DNA of 12,724 nt from CAADGY01 sp900696665 (GTDB lineage Bacteria; Acidobacteriota; Terriglobia; Bryobacterales; Bryobacteraceae): assembly GCA_035063885.1 (NCBI GenBank), contig JAPSFM010000135.1, forward strand, positions 1-12,724, read 5' to 3'. The notes under the pieces were generated by a model. It ran no database searches and was not told the DNA's origin. It saw nothing but the letters and a program-made list of their open reading frames with translations. Positions 6,512 through 12,724 of the stretch are shown here, one piece after another (position 1 is the stretch's first letter; every line of letters begins with the position of its first letter). The translations under genes were made by a program, and so were the position numbers.

Positions 6512-7752
6512 AAATTACGAACCTGCAGACCGCAGTAGTAGAGGCCAATTTCGATTGGACCTACGTTCGGATTGAAACCGATGCCGGCGTGCGCGGTCTC
6601 GGCGAATGCTTCTTCGCTCCGGGTCTGCCGGCGATCCTTCGCGAGTTGTCGCGGGTGCTGCTTAAAGAAGATCCCCGTAATATTGACCTGCTGGTACGCA
6701 AGATGCAGCGCGCCGCTTCGGGTGCGGGTTCGACCGGCATCGTAGCGAATGCCATCTCCGGAATCGAGACGGCACTCTGGGATATCCTCGGCAAATCTTT
6801 GGAGACCCCAATCTATCGCTTGCTCGGTGGCAAATACCGGGATGCGATCCGCCTCTACGCCGACTGCCACGGCGGCGAGGGATTGGAAAGCCTCGATCCC
6901 TTGCTGATGTCGCGCACTCCCGCCTGGAGCCGGCCCGCTCCGGATGCCCAGTCGCGATCTCTGTGGGACACCCGGCGCGAGTCGCTGGAACGCGACTGCA
7001 CACCCGAAGCGTATGCGGAGCGCGCTCAGCAACTGGCAGCCAGAGGTTTCACAGCCCTGAAGTTCGATGTCGATGTTCCAAACCCATACACACGCGACGA
7101 TCACAATCGTTGTCTCACTAACGGCGAAATCGATCATATGGTGAGCTTGGTGAGGGCCGCGCGCGAGGCAGTAGGTCCGAACATTGACATCGCCGTCGAT
7201 TGCCACTGGCGGTATAACGTCACCGACATCCTCAAGTTCGCCTGGCGCTGTGAGGAGTTCAATCTCTTGTGGCTGGAAGACCCAGTGCCGCCCGAAAACG
7301 TCTCCGCTTTGCGCGAAGTTGCCTTACGGACCCGTACACCGATCTGTAGCGGCGAGAATCTCTGTTACCGCGCGGCTTTTCGCGAACTGCTAGAAACGCG
7401 TGCCGTCGCCATTGTTTCTCCCGATGTCCAAAAGGCCGGAGGGATTCTGGAGACCAGGCGGATTGCGGATATGGCGGATCTTCAATACACGGCCGTCGCA
7501 CCACACAATATCAGCAGCCCCATTGGCACGATCGCTTCGGCCCACCTCTGCGCTGCAATTCCAAACTTCCTGGCGCTGGAATTCCACGCTTACGATGTTC
7601 CCTTCTGGGAGGAGCTCGCTTCGGGAATATCTAAGCCCATCATTCAAGGCGGCCACATCCATTTGGGCGATGCGCCTGGTCTGGGTGTGGAATTGAACGA
7701 AGAGATCGCCTGGCGGTACAGGAAACCCGGTGAGACGTTCTTTGAGTCATGA
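6508..7752 (+). CDS. Enolase-superfamily (mandelate racemase/muconate lactonizing) acid-sugar dehydratase
   Basis: A 414-residue protein with the N-terminal capping domain (residues 1 to about 115) and a TIM barrel. Metal ligands are Asp 231 in AVDCHWRY, Glu 257 in LWLEDP and Glu 283 in CSGEN. Likely catalytic residues are His 233, His 333 in VAPHN and Glu 358 in LEFHAY, with Lys 185 in KFDVDVP on the second strand. The Asp-x-His pattern at the first ligand and the late His are shared with galactonate and mannonate dehydratases, so dehydration of an aldonate to a 2-keto-3-deoxy acid is the best guess. A polar insert at about residues 115-165 may shape specificity. It is the last gene of the LacI-led operon, joined to the dehydrogenase by an ATGA overlap. 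No kinase or aldolase follows. Mechanistic class is firm, substrate is open. Confidence 0.88.
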   Translation: MKITNLQTAVVEANFDWTYVRIETDAGVRGLGECFFAPGLPAILRELSRVLLKEDPRNIDLLVRKMQRAASGAGSTGIVANAISGIETALWDILGKSLETPIYRLLGGKYRDAIRLYADCHGGEGLESLDPLLMSRTPAWSRPAPDAQSRSLWDTRRESLERDCTPEAYAERAQQLAARGFTALKFDVDVPNPYTRDDHNRCLTNGEIDHMVSLVRAAREAVGPNIDIAVDCHWRYNVTDILKFAWRCEEFNLLWLEDPVPPENVSALREVALRTRTPICSGENLCYRAAFRELLETRAVAIVSPDVQKAGGILETRRIADMADLQYTAVAPHNISSPIGTIASAHLCAAIPNFLALEFHAYDVPFWEELASGISKPIIQGGHIHLGDAPGLGVELNEEIAWRYRKPGETFFES

Positions 7753-7774
7753 CGATGCACCTGTCAGTTTTTAG

Positions 7775-7865
7775 AACCCGATCTGAGGGTGAGATGCAGG
7801 ACCTGGTTGGATCAGTCTGCTCCTGATGGCGGGTCTTGAGTCTTGGCTGTGTGCAGTATCGGGTT
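7775..7865. repeat. Inverted repeat in the spacer between convergent genes
   Basis: AACCCGAT at 7775-7782 is perfectly complementary to ATCGGGTT at 7858-7865; with a one-base bulge the arms extend to TTAGAACCCGAT/ATCGGGTTAA. The 75 bp between them contain a small stem ATCAG/CTGAT (7811-7815, 7823-7827). No T-tract follows directly, so it is not a standard terminator. It occupies most of the 160-bp spacer between the dehydratase and carboxypeptidase ends. It could be a structured 3' end serving both strands or a relic of a small mobile element. Confidence 0.35.
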
Positions 7866-7912
7866 AATTAAGGCTCTTGACCTCAGGGTGTTAGAATTCT
7901 TCTCTCAGATTT

Positions 7913-9139
7913 TCACTTGCCAACTCCTACCGCCATAGCCATCGAGATCACCAACTGAGCACCGAAGCGGCGGTAATCCGCACTACTCAATGGCCGGCCA
8001 AGCCGTGCGTTTGTCTGTACGCTCTGCTCCAGCAGGAGTGTGGGGATAGCACGCTCATAAAAAAGATACTGGCAGGCATCCATGCGTCCACGTGCTACGT
8101 TGCCAGGTGGCCAATCCCGTGGCGCTTTTGTATCGTAAAAGGTGTTCTTCTTGAGTAGAGCAGCCAAACGATTTACCAGATCCCGATAGTCCGGTTCTGC
8201 CAGTGAAAGCGGACCCTGGAGGAAATCGTCATTGGTATTGTGTAGGTTCAGAAACAGATCGATTCGACGCCCTCCATCCGTCCAATCCAGAACGGCCTTG
8301 CGTAGCGCAGTGATTTCCGGCATGAGCTTCGGATCTACGGTATCCCAGTTGCGATTCAGATCATAGCCGTTAACGTTAAATCGTACGCCGCCGCGCGCCA
8401 CTCCGTCCGGATCGGCCATCGGGAACAGCTTGAACACGAAAGAATCGCGCAGCTTGGCAGCCTTGGGATTACCGCCCGCAAGAAACCGCACCGCACCGTC
8501 CATGACCCAGGATGTTCCGCTCTCCCACGCATGCTGCCGCGCCATCAGCCATAACACCTTCTTATCCACCAGAGGCCGCGCGGGATTCGTAATCGTGAGC
8601 ATCATGAGGTTGCGCCCGCCCGCGGATTTGCCGATTTCTTCCATCACCACGTGCGCGTTACCTTTCAGTTCGGCCAGCAGCACCGCAAGATTGCGGGTTG
8701 TGTAAGGAGGCACATGAGCGATCCAGACCGGACTGCGGGCCGGCGTAAGGTGAACCCGCAATCGCAGATCAATCTTGTCCCACTCGATCGCGTTATCGGG
8801 CAACGCGGTCCACTTGCTCCTGTCGTAACTGATAAACGGGCGTGTGTGCCCATTGATAGCCAGGTTTCCGGGACGAAAATTGTACTCGCCCTGAAGATCC
8901 ACCAGATCCAGTGTGACTTCCTGACCCGCGGCGCCGTCGATTTCAAAGTAGTACCAGCTTGCCTGCCGGTTCCGGTGCTGCTGATCGGCTTCTCCATTGA
9001 CGTGGCAGCGAAAGTGATTGGGTGCAAGCTGCTCCACACGGCCGATGTTGCCGCCCTCGAAGTTGGAACGGATAGTCACCGCCGCCGGCATCAACACGGT
9101 GGCAACAAAGAAGAGATAAGCGCAGCGTTTCATGATCAT
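7913..9139 (-). CDS. Exported M14-family zinc carboxypeptidase with cytosolic-carboxypeptidase-like N-domain
   Basis: A 408-residue protein. Residues 1-24 look like a signal peptide, so it is probably periplasmic or secreted. Residues about 30-145 are beta-rich and resemble the N-terminal domain placed before the peptidase in CCP-like M14 enzymes. The M14 zinc site is complete: His 203 and Glu 206 in QHAWESG (HxxE), His 300 in LNLHNTN. GYDLNRNW (Arg 263) forms part of the substrate-carboxylate pocket and Glu 371 in LLLEQSV is the general base position. It should remove C-terminal residues from peptides or glycopeptides; specificity cannot be read. ATG 9139 overlaps the stop of the upstream glycosidase (ATGA); ATG 9133 two codons later is an equal alternative. 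The overlap means the two exported enzymes are made together. Confidence 0.88.
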   Translation of the reverse strand: MIMKRCAYLFFVATVLMPAAVTIRSNFEGGNIGRVEQLAPNHFRCHVNGEADQQHRNRQASWYYFEIDGAAGQEVTLDLVDLQGEYNFRPGNLAINGHTRPFISYDRSKWTALPDNAIEWDKIDLRLRVHLTPARSPVWIAHVPPYTTRNLAVLLAELKGNAHVVMEEIGKSAGGRNLMMLTITNPARPLVDKKVLWLMARQHAWESGTSWVMDGAVRFLAGGNPKAAKLRDSFVFKLFPMADPDGVARGGVRFNVNGYDLNRNWDTVDPKLMPEITALRKAVLDWTDGGRRIDLFLNLHNTNDDFLQGPLSLAEPDYRDLVNRLAALLKKNTFYDTKAPRDWPPGNVARGRMDACQYLFYERAIPTLLLEQSVQTNARLGRPLSSADYRRFGAQLVISMAMAVGVGK

Positions 9140-11295
9140 TCCAGATCCACACGCAGAGCCTGATACGCCTCCACTCGTCGGATGTGCACAGTCAAGTCAG
9201 AACCCTTCCGATCCTCCCGGAACTGGGCCGGAAGCAAAAGCCTGACCTGACGTACCCGTTTGTCTTCCGGCACATTCAACCGGATACGAACGTTCTCGAC
9301 CGGCGCCAGATAGTATTCATTCGCGCCGGCACGTTCGAGCTTATTCCCGGTCCAGTTGGTCAGGTGCAGCACCAGCGTGTTGTCCTTTACAGTTAGGTTC
9401 GAAATCAGCGCCGCCGGCGCTTCGATCTCATACGGTGGTGGCTCGGACGCGGCTTTCACAACCAGGCTTCTCAAAAACCGGCCGACGGCGCTACTGTTCT
9501 GCTGCACGAACAGGCTTTCCAGCGCGGAGGCGCAGTATACCACGCACCCCTTGCCGTACCGGGAAACGATCACGCCGGGCAGAATCGGACGCAGACCGTC
9601 GCCGGTCACAATGTCCATCCAGACCTCGCCGCCATCCAAAGCCTTGACGGGCTGGAAATGCCATAGGGGCGTTACAGCGTCCAACGACCGCCGCGCACGG
9701 TCGGCAAGGTAGAGGTCGTACGGACCACCAGTCATCGACCGGTAATTGGCAATCGTTTCCGCTAGCTCTCCATGTGGCTCGAACGGTGCCGCGCGGACCA
9801 ATTCCTCAAGGGAGAAGCGGTCCTGCGGATGTCCGTCCTGGTCGAACAGGCACGACTGGAAGCTCACCACCAGCCCTCCCCCTTCGCGGACGAATTGTTT
9901 AATGTTCGCGATGCGAGTTTCAGTAATGTGAGGGATATCGGCCAGGTACAGAACCCGGTATGTACGGAGTCGCCCGATGTTATCGAGCAGGCTTTCGTGG
10001 ATCGAGGAAACCTGCACATGCCCGTACGTACAGGCGGCGAAGGCGCCCAACGAAGAAAGGCGCACATTCGTCCTCCACCACCAGCCCGATTCCTCGTGTC
10101 CAGGCGGGGTCCGGTCTCCATGCAGCACTGCGGCATAAGGGTAGTTTCGAAACCCCACGAGTTCGCGCTCGTTCCGTTTCAAGATGCCGAACGGATATGC
10201 TACGAACCTTCGATTGACGGCGTGGTTCACATACCCCCATGGGAGCGCTAAGATCGGTGCTCCGCCGAACATGGCGGTGGTGAAGATTTGCTGCTGGAAA
10301 TCGAAGCCGTTATAGATCGCTCGCGGCCAGTTGTTGTACTCGCCCACGTACGGCCACACATCGAGACCGATCGCGCGGGCGACGCTGATGCCTTCCGCGC
10401 GTTCCAGGATGCTGTTTCCTCGCTCGTACAGGAAGGCGTCAATTGCTTTCAGGATCCTCGGATCTTCGCGGGAAAGCTTGTCTGGGTTGGAGGCATTGTA
10501 AATAAGCGGGATATCTCTGTGCGATTTGACGATCCCGCGCACTTCGCGCAGAATTCCGACGATAATATCCTGGTACCAAGCATGATAGCGGTTTATCGTG
10601 GCAAGCTCCGCCGGGGTGTAATCCGCATAGTTTTCGTGCCAGGGCAGTTCCAAGGCCGTAGCTTTCCGGAAACCGTTCCGGCACCCGTCGCAGTAGCAGA
10701 CGACGGGCCTCGGCCAGAAGTAGCCGGCGCGCCAGGTATCGAAGTATATTCCGTCGATATCGTAATCGCGGACCACATGCTCCACCAGATCGAGATATGC
10801 CTGACGGTACGGTGTGTTCCAGCAAACTGTGGCGTGATCCTCTCCCACAAACATGTGACTCCGCGAGGGACCGCCGCCGGGCTTGGTACGCTGGGCGTAT
10901 TCGGGATAGTCGCGCGTGATCATGGTCCACGCCAGTTTGTGGCCGGTAGAGATGTAGGGAACGACCCGGATGCCACGGGTCTTGCACGCGGCGATGGTTT
11001 CAGTCAGGATGTCGCGCCTGCCAAGTTCCGGATGGGGGCTGAACCGGACACCCTGAATCAGGGCGTACTTTCCCATGGTAGCGATGCGCACGGTGTTCGC
11101 ATGCATCACGGCCATGGTTTCCGCCAGCGCCTCTGCGTCGTACTCCAACTTCACTGCGAATGGAGGCTCGTAGGCATCGATGAGAAACACTCGCGCGATC
11201 CGCAGCCACTCACTGCCGGCCGCGAAGGAAGCGGCGGGAAGCGCAACTGCGCTCAGAATGGAAAGTTCCGTCTCGAGAAAAGATCGTCGCGTCAC
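9136..11295 (-). CDS. Exported putative glycoside hydrolase (GHL6-like barrel with GH42 trimerisation-like domain)
   Basis: A 719-residue protein. The N-terminus TRRSFLE followed by a hydrophobic stretch and ASFAAG (residues 2-27) looks like a Tat or Sec signal. Residues about 35-400 have features of a TIM-barrel glycosidase: HANTVRIATMG, IRVVPYIS, then DIDGIYFDTW (Asp 186 is the candidate nucleophile) and a CYCDGC cluster (Cys 200, 202, 205) as in 'hypothetical glycosyl hydrolase 6' proteins. Residues about 440-600 (VLYLADIPHIT, FVREGGGLVVSF) resemble the beta-galactosidase trimerisation domain of GH42. The C-terminal 100 residues are beta-rich. The substrate is unknown. The GTG start is supported by AAGGAGG eight bases upstream. 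It is followed by the M14 carboxypeptidase with an ATGA overlap and preceded by a TonB receptor, which fits extracellular glycan or glycopeptide use. Confidence 0.8.
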   Translation of the reverse strand: MTRRSFLETELSILSAVALPAASFAAGSEWLRIARVFLIDAYEPPFAVKLEYDAEALAETMAVMHANTVRIATMGKYALIQGVRFSPHPELGRRDILTETIAACKTRGIRVVPYISTGHKLAWTMITRDYPEYAQRTKPGGGPSRSHMFVGEDHATVCWNTPYRQAYLDLVEHVVRDYDIDGIYFDTWRAGYFWPRPVVCYCDGCRNGFRKATALELPWHENYADYTPAELATINRYHAWYQDIIVGILREVRGIVKSHRDIPLIYNASNPDKLSREDPRILKAIDAFLYERGNSILERAEGISVARAIGLDVWPYVGEYNNWPRAIYNGFDFQQQIFTTAMFGGAPILALPWGYVNHAVNRRFVAYPFGILKRNERELVGFRNYPYAAVLHGDRTPPGHEESGWWWRTNVRLSSLGAFAACTYGHVQVSSIHESLLDNIGRLRTYRVLYLADIPHITETRIANIKQFVREGGGLVVSFQSCLFDQDGHPQDRFSLEELVRAAPFEPHGELAETIANYRSMTGGPYDLYLADRARRSLDAVTPLWHFQPVKALDGGEVWMDIVTGDGLRPILPGVIVSRYGKGCVVYCASALESLFVQQNSSAVGRFLRSLVVKAASEPPPYEIEAPAALISNLTVKDNTLVLHLTNWTGNKLERAGANEYYLAPVENVRIRLNVPEDKRVRQVRLLLPAQFREDRKGSDLTVHIRRVEAYQALRVDLE

Positions 11296-11696
11296 CGAAG
11301 CGGCCTCCTTGGGATGTGGTTTTTGTGATCGCCGAGCCGCTTGTGGTCGAACTGCTTATTGAGGTCCACTTCAGAAATGGAGTCCGCACCCCAGCCTCTT
11401 GCGGTCGTTTTTAGCAATGCGGAAGAACGGGAGCAAGTCTCCCCTTTCACCGGAGAACTTCTGCACCAGCAGGCACTTGGTGCCTTGTAGTCATCGGACG
11501 AGATTAAGAGGATCGGGCAGCCGCTGGAGTCGCCTGCGGGATAGTAAGAAAATCGAAGGCGCATCTCCTCGCGCGGCGCGCCCGCCCGCCATTCATGGGG
11601 CGGATATTGTACGAGATTCCCCACTGCGGCACGATGCTTGGGAGACCTCAGAGATGAGAGCGGAGCTTCCTCAATCGAAAGGAGGCATCGTCTCAT
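11292..11696 (-). CDS. Small hypothetical protein, possibly a frameshifted remnant
   Basis: An open frame of 134 residues from ATG 11696, which has AAGGAG seven bases upstream. Its stop overlaps the glycosidase start (GTGA), an arrangement usual for coupled genes. I recognise no family. The part up to about residue 75 (LRFSYYPAGD, PILLISSDDYKAPS) reads like real protein. After about 11475 the frame becomes rich in Ser, Arg, Cys and Thr. A shifted minus-strand frame instead gives LLVQKFSGERGDLLPFFRIA and then KNDRKRLGCGLHF, ending at a TGA at 11371-11373, with higher GC at third positions. A single frameshift in a once longer conserved gene is therefore a good alternative. Either reading leaves function unknown. 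Confidence 0.35.
   Translation of the reverse strand: MRRCLLSIEEAPLSSLRSPKHRAAVGNLVQYPPHEWRAGAPREEMRLRFSYYPAGDSSGCPILLISSDDYKAPSACWCRSSPVKGETCSRSSALLKTTARGWGADSISEVDLNKQFDHKRLGDHKNHIPRRPLR
11304..11310 (-). promoter_or_regulatory. Shine-Dalgarno sequence of the glycosidase gene
   Basis: On the minus strand AAGGAGG lies eight bases before the GTG codon at 11295-11293. Strength and spacing are ideal and decide the non-ATG start, which also opens the export signal TRRSFLE. Confidence 0.75.
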
Positions 11697-11731
11697 TTGG
11701 CACTCCTTGGGTTCCGGCTCCTCATACATAG

Positions 11732-11785
11732 AAAAATGTCTGGCCGGACCCGATGCGGGCAAAGTTGCCGATTGGGGCCGGCCAG
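11732..11785 (-). terminator. Intrinsic terminator after the TonB-dependent receptor gene
   Basis: On the minus strand, four bases after the receptor stop, CTGGCCGG (plus 11778-11785) pairs perfectly with CCGGCCAG (plus 11740-11747). A smaller nested GGCA/TGCC stem lies inside the loop, and TTTTT follows within four bases (plus 11732-11736). This is the normal GC stem plus U-tract design, with a rather long loop. It would separate the receptor transcript from the glycosidase/carboxypeptidase pair, which would then need its own promoter in 11310-11730. Confidence 0.6.
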
Positions 11786-11788
11786 GCA

Positions 11789-12724
11789 TCAGAACACCAC
11801 TCTCGCTGAAATTTCGATGATACGTGGCGGCCGCGTGGCTGTATAGGCGCCAAAGGTAGGATTTATTTGCTGGCCAGCAGGGTTAAACCTGGCGCTGGTG
11901 TTGAGGGCGGAAAATTGAGTGTGGTTCCAGGCATTGAAAAACTCCGTTCGGAATTGGACAAAGCGCGCCTCACTCCCCAATGGAAACCGCTTGGCTAACG
12001 CGATGTCCCAATTGCTTATTCCCGGGCCGCGCAGAATACCGACCCCAGCGTTCCCAAACGTGCCCAGAGCCGGCCGTGCAAAGGCGCTTGTATTGAAATT
12101 CTTGTAAAACGTGCGCTCACTCTGGTCCAATTTGGGATCCCCTACAACTAGAATCCGGGGGCCTTCCGAAGAGCCGGTCATGTCCTGACCGTCGGTGGTA
12201 CTAAAGCCCGGAGTAAACGGAGCACCGCTAATGAACGAAGTGATGCCGCTCAACTGCCAATTGTCGAGAATCCAACTGGCCGGCCGGAAGCCGCTCTTTG
12301 CGCCGAGATTGGGCAAGTCGTAAATGTAGTTGAACACAAATGCTTGAGACCGGTCGTGACTCAAAGGTCCGTAGTTCCATTGCCGCGTTGGGAAGTAGGC
12401 GCTGATTGCCGTGTCGCCAAGGACCTTACTGAACGTGTAGGAGACCCCAAACTGAAGTCCTCTGGCAAGCCGGCGGTTAACCGCGATTTGCAAGGCATTG
12501 TAGTTGGAATTCCCGCTCATTTCATAGGGAGTAATCGATCCGTAACCCGCATAACGTCGCATGAAATTGTCCGGCAGCGCCTTACCGGGCGAAGTTGGGT
12601 CGGCATTGGCTGGATCGAAGCGAGCAAACATCGGAATGGGGTTGAGTTCACGTCTCATCAAGCTGTGCCGCGCTTGGCTGCCCACATACGAGACGTCGAA
12701 CAGAATACCCCTTGTCTGGTGCTG
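11789..12724 (-). CDS. TonB-dependent receptor, C-terminal part (5' truncated)
   Basis: The frame is open to the right window edge, giving the last 312 residues of a larger outer-membrane protein. GILFDVSYVGSQARHS near the start, then PNADPTSPGKALPDNF, YNALQIAVNRRLARGLQFGV and YTFSKVLGD are typical of the barrel of the very large acidobacterial TonB receptors with an N-terminal carboxypeptidase-regulatory-like domain. The following GISNWDIALAKRFPLG, QFRTEFFNAWNHTQFS and final RIIEISARVVF (last strand ending in Phe) are equally characteristic. It should take up a ligand, often a glycan or peptide, across the outer membrane. The plug and any N-terminal domain are outside the window. It is separated from the downstream glycosidase by a likely terminator, but shares its direction. 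The ligand is unknown. Confidence 0.9.
   Translation of the reverse strand, partial: QHQTRGILFDVSYVGSQARHSLMRRELNPIPMFARFDPANADPTSPGKALPDNFMRRYAGYGSITPYEMSGNSNYNALQIAVNRRLARGLQFGVSYTFSKVLGDTAISAYFPTRQWNYGPLSHDRSQAFVFNYIYDLPNLGAKSGFRPASWILDNWQLSGITSFISGAPFTPGFSTTDGQDMTGSSEGPRILVVGDPKLDQSERTFYKNFNTSAFARPALGTFGNAGVGILRGPGISNWDIALAKRFPLGSEARFVQFRTEFFNAWNHTQFSALNTSARFNPAGQQINPTFGAYTATRPPRIIEISARVVF

Noticed and set aside
6496..7206. Minus-strand ORF of 236 codons
   Set aside because: Antisense to the dehydratase with its complete metal site; the translation is not protein-like.
7750..7772. Possible terminator TGAC...GTCA followed by TTTTT after the dehydratase stop
   Set aside because: The stem has only four pairs with a nine-base loop, too weak to call.
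7877..7897. Promoter-like TTGACC and TAGAAT in the convergent spacer
   Set aside because: The spacing between the boxes is only nine bases and no plus-strand gene follows.
10288..11328. Plus-strand ORF of 346 codons
   Set aside because: Antisense shadow of the glycosidase gene; no ribosome site and no recognisable domain, while the opposite strand has a signal peptide and barrel motifs.
1..12724. CRISPR arrays, tRNA or rRNA genes, known riboswitches
   Set aside because: By reading I saw no regularly spaced repeats, no tRNA-like clover leaf and no rRNA segments; no covariance-model scan could be run.

Overview
The window looks like chromosomal DNA of a GC-rich heterotrophic bacterium, most likely an Acidobacteriota (Bryobacterales/Solibacter type). 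This is an inference from gene content: the C-terminal part of a very large TonB-dependent receptor of the acidobacterial kind, secreted hydrolases, a LacI-controlled sugar-acid operon and degraded IS21 remnants. No rRNA, tRNA or other taxonomic marker is present.

Left block (1-2427, + strand): the 3' part of a dienelactone-hydrolase-like alpha/beta hydrolase overlaps a membrane-anchored or secreted CocE/NonD (S15) family hydrolase, so the two are probably co-translated.

Scrambled block (2428-3440): no intact gene is visible. I recognise an istB 5' fragment, repeats resembling an IS21 end, a frameshifted istA 5' fragment (all + strand) and the N-terminal part of a tyrosine recombinase (- strand). 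About 300 bp after that are unexplained.

Central operon (3449-7752, + strand): a promoter and a LacI-type palindrome stand directly before a LacI-family regulator. It is followed without any gap by an ExuT-like MFS transporter, a short-chain dehydrogenase and an enolase-superfamily acid-sugar dehydratase. Every junction overlaps (TAATG, 17 bp, ATGA). The set reads as regulator, uptake, oxidation/reduction and dehydration of a hexuronate, aldonate or related acid sugar. No kinase or aldolase follows, so the pathway must be finished elsewhere.

Right block (12724 down to 7913, - strand): the 3' end of a TonB-dependent receptor gene ends in a likely intrinsic terminator. Then come a short doubtful ORF, a Tat/Sec-exported putative glycoside hydrolase (GHL6-like barrel plus a GH42-type trimerisation-like domain) and, with an ATGA overlap, an exported M14 zinc carboxypeptidase. 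Receptor, glycosidase and carboxypeptidase together suggest capture and breakdown of an extracellular glycoconjugate. This block converges on the central operon across a 160-bp spacer holding an unexplained inverted repeat.

The most interesting points are the co-translated glycosidase/carboxypeptidase pair facing the acid-sugar operon, the operator placed on the start of the LacI gene, and the short frameshifted ORF whose stop overlaps the glycosidase GTG start.
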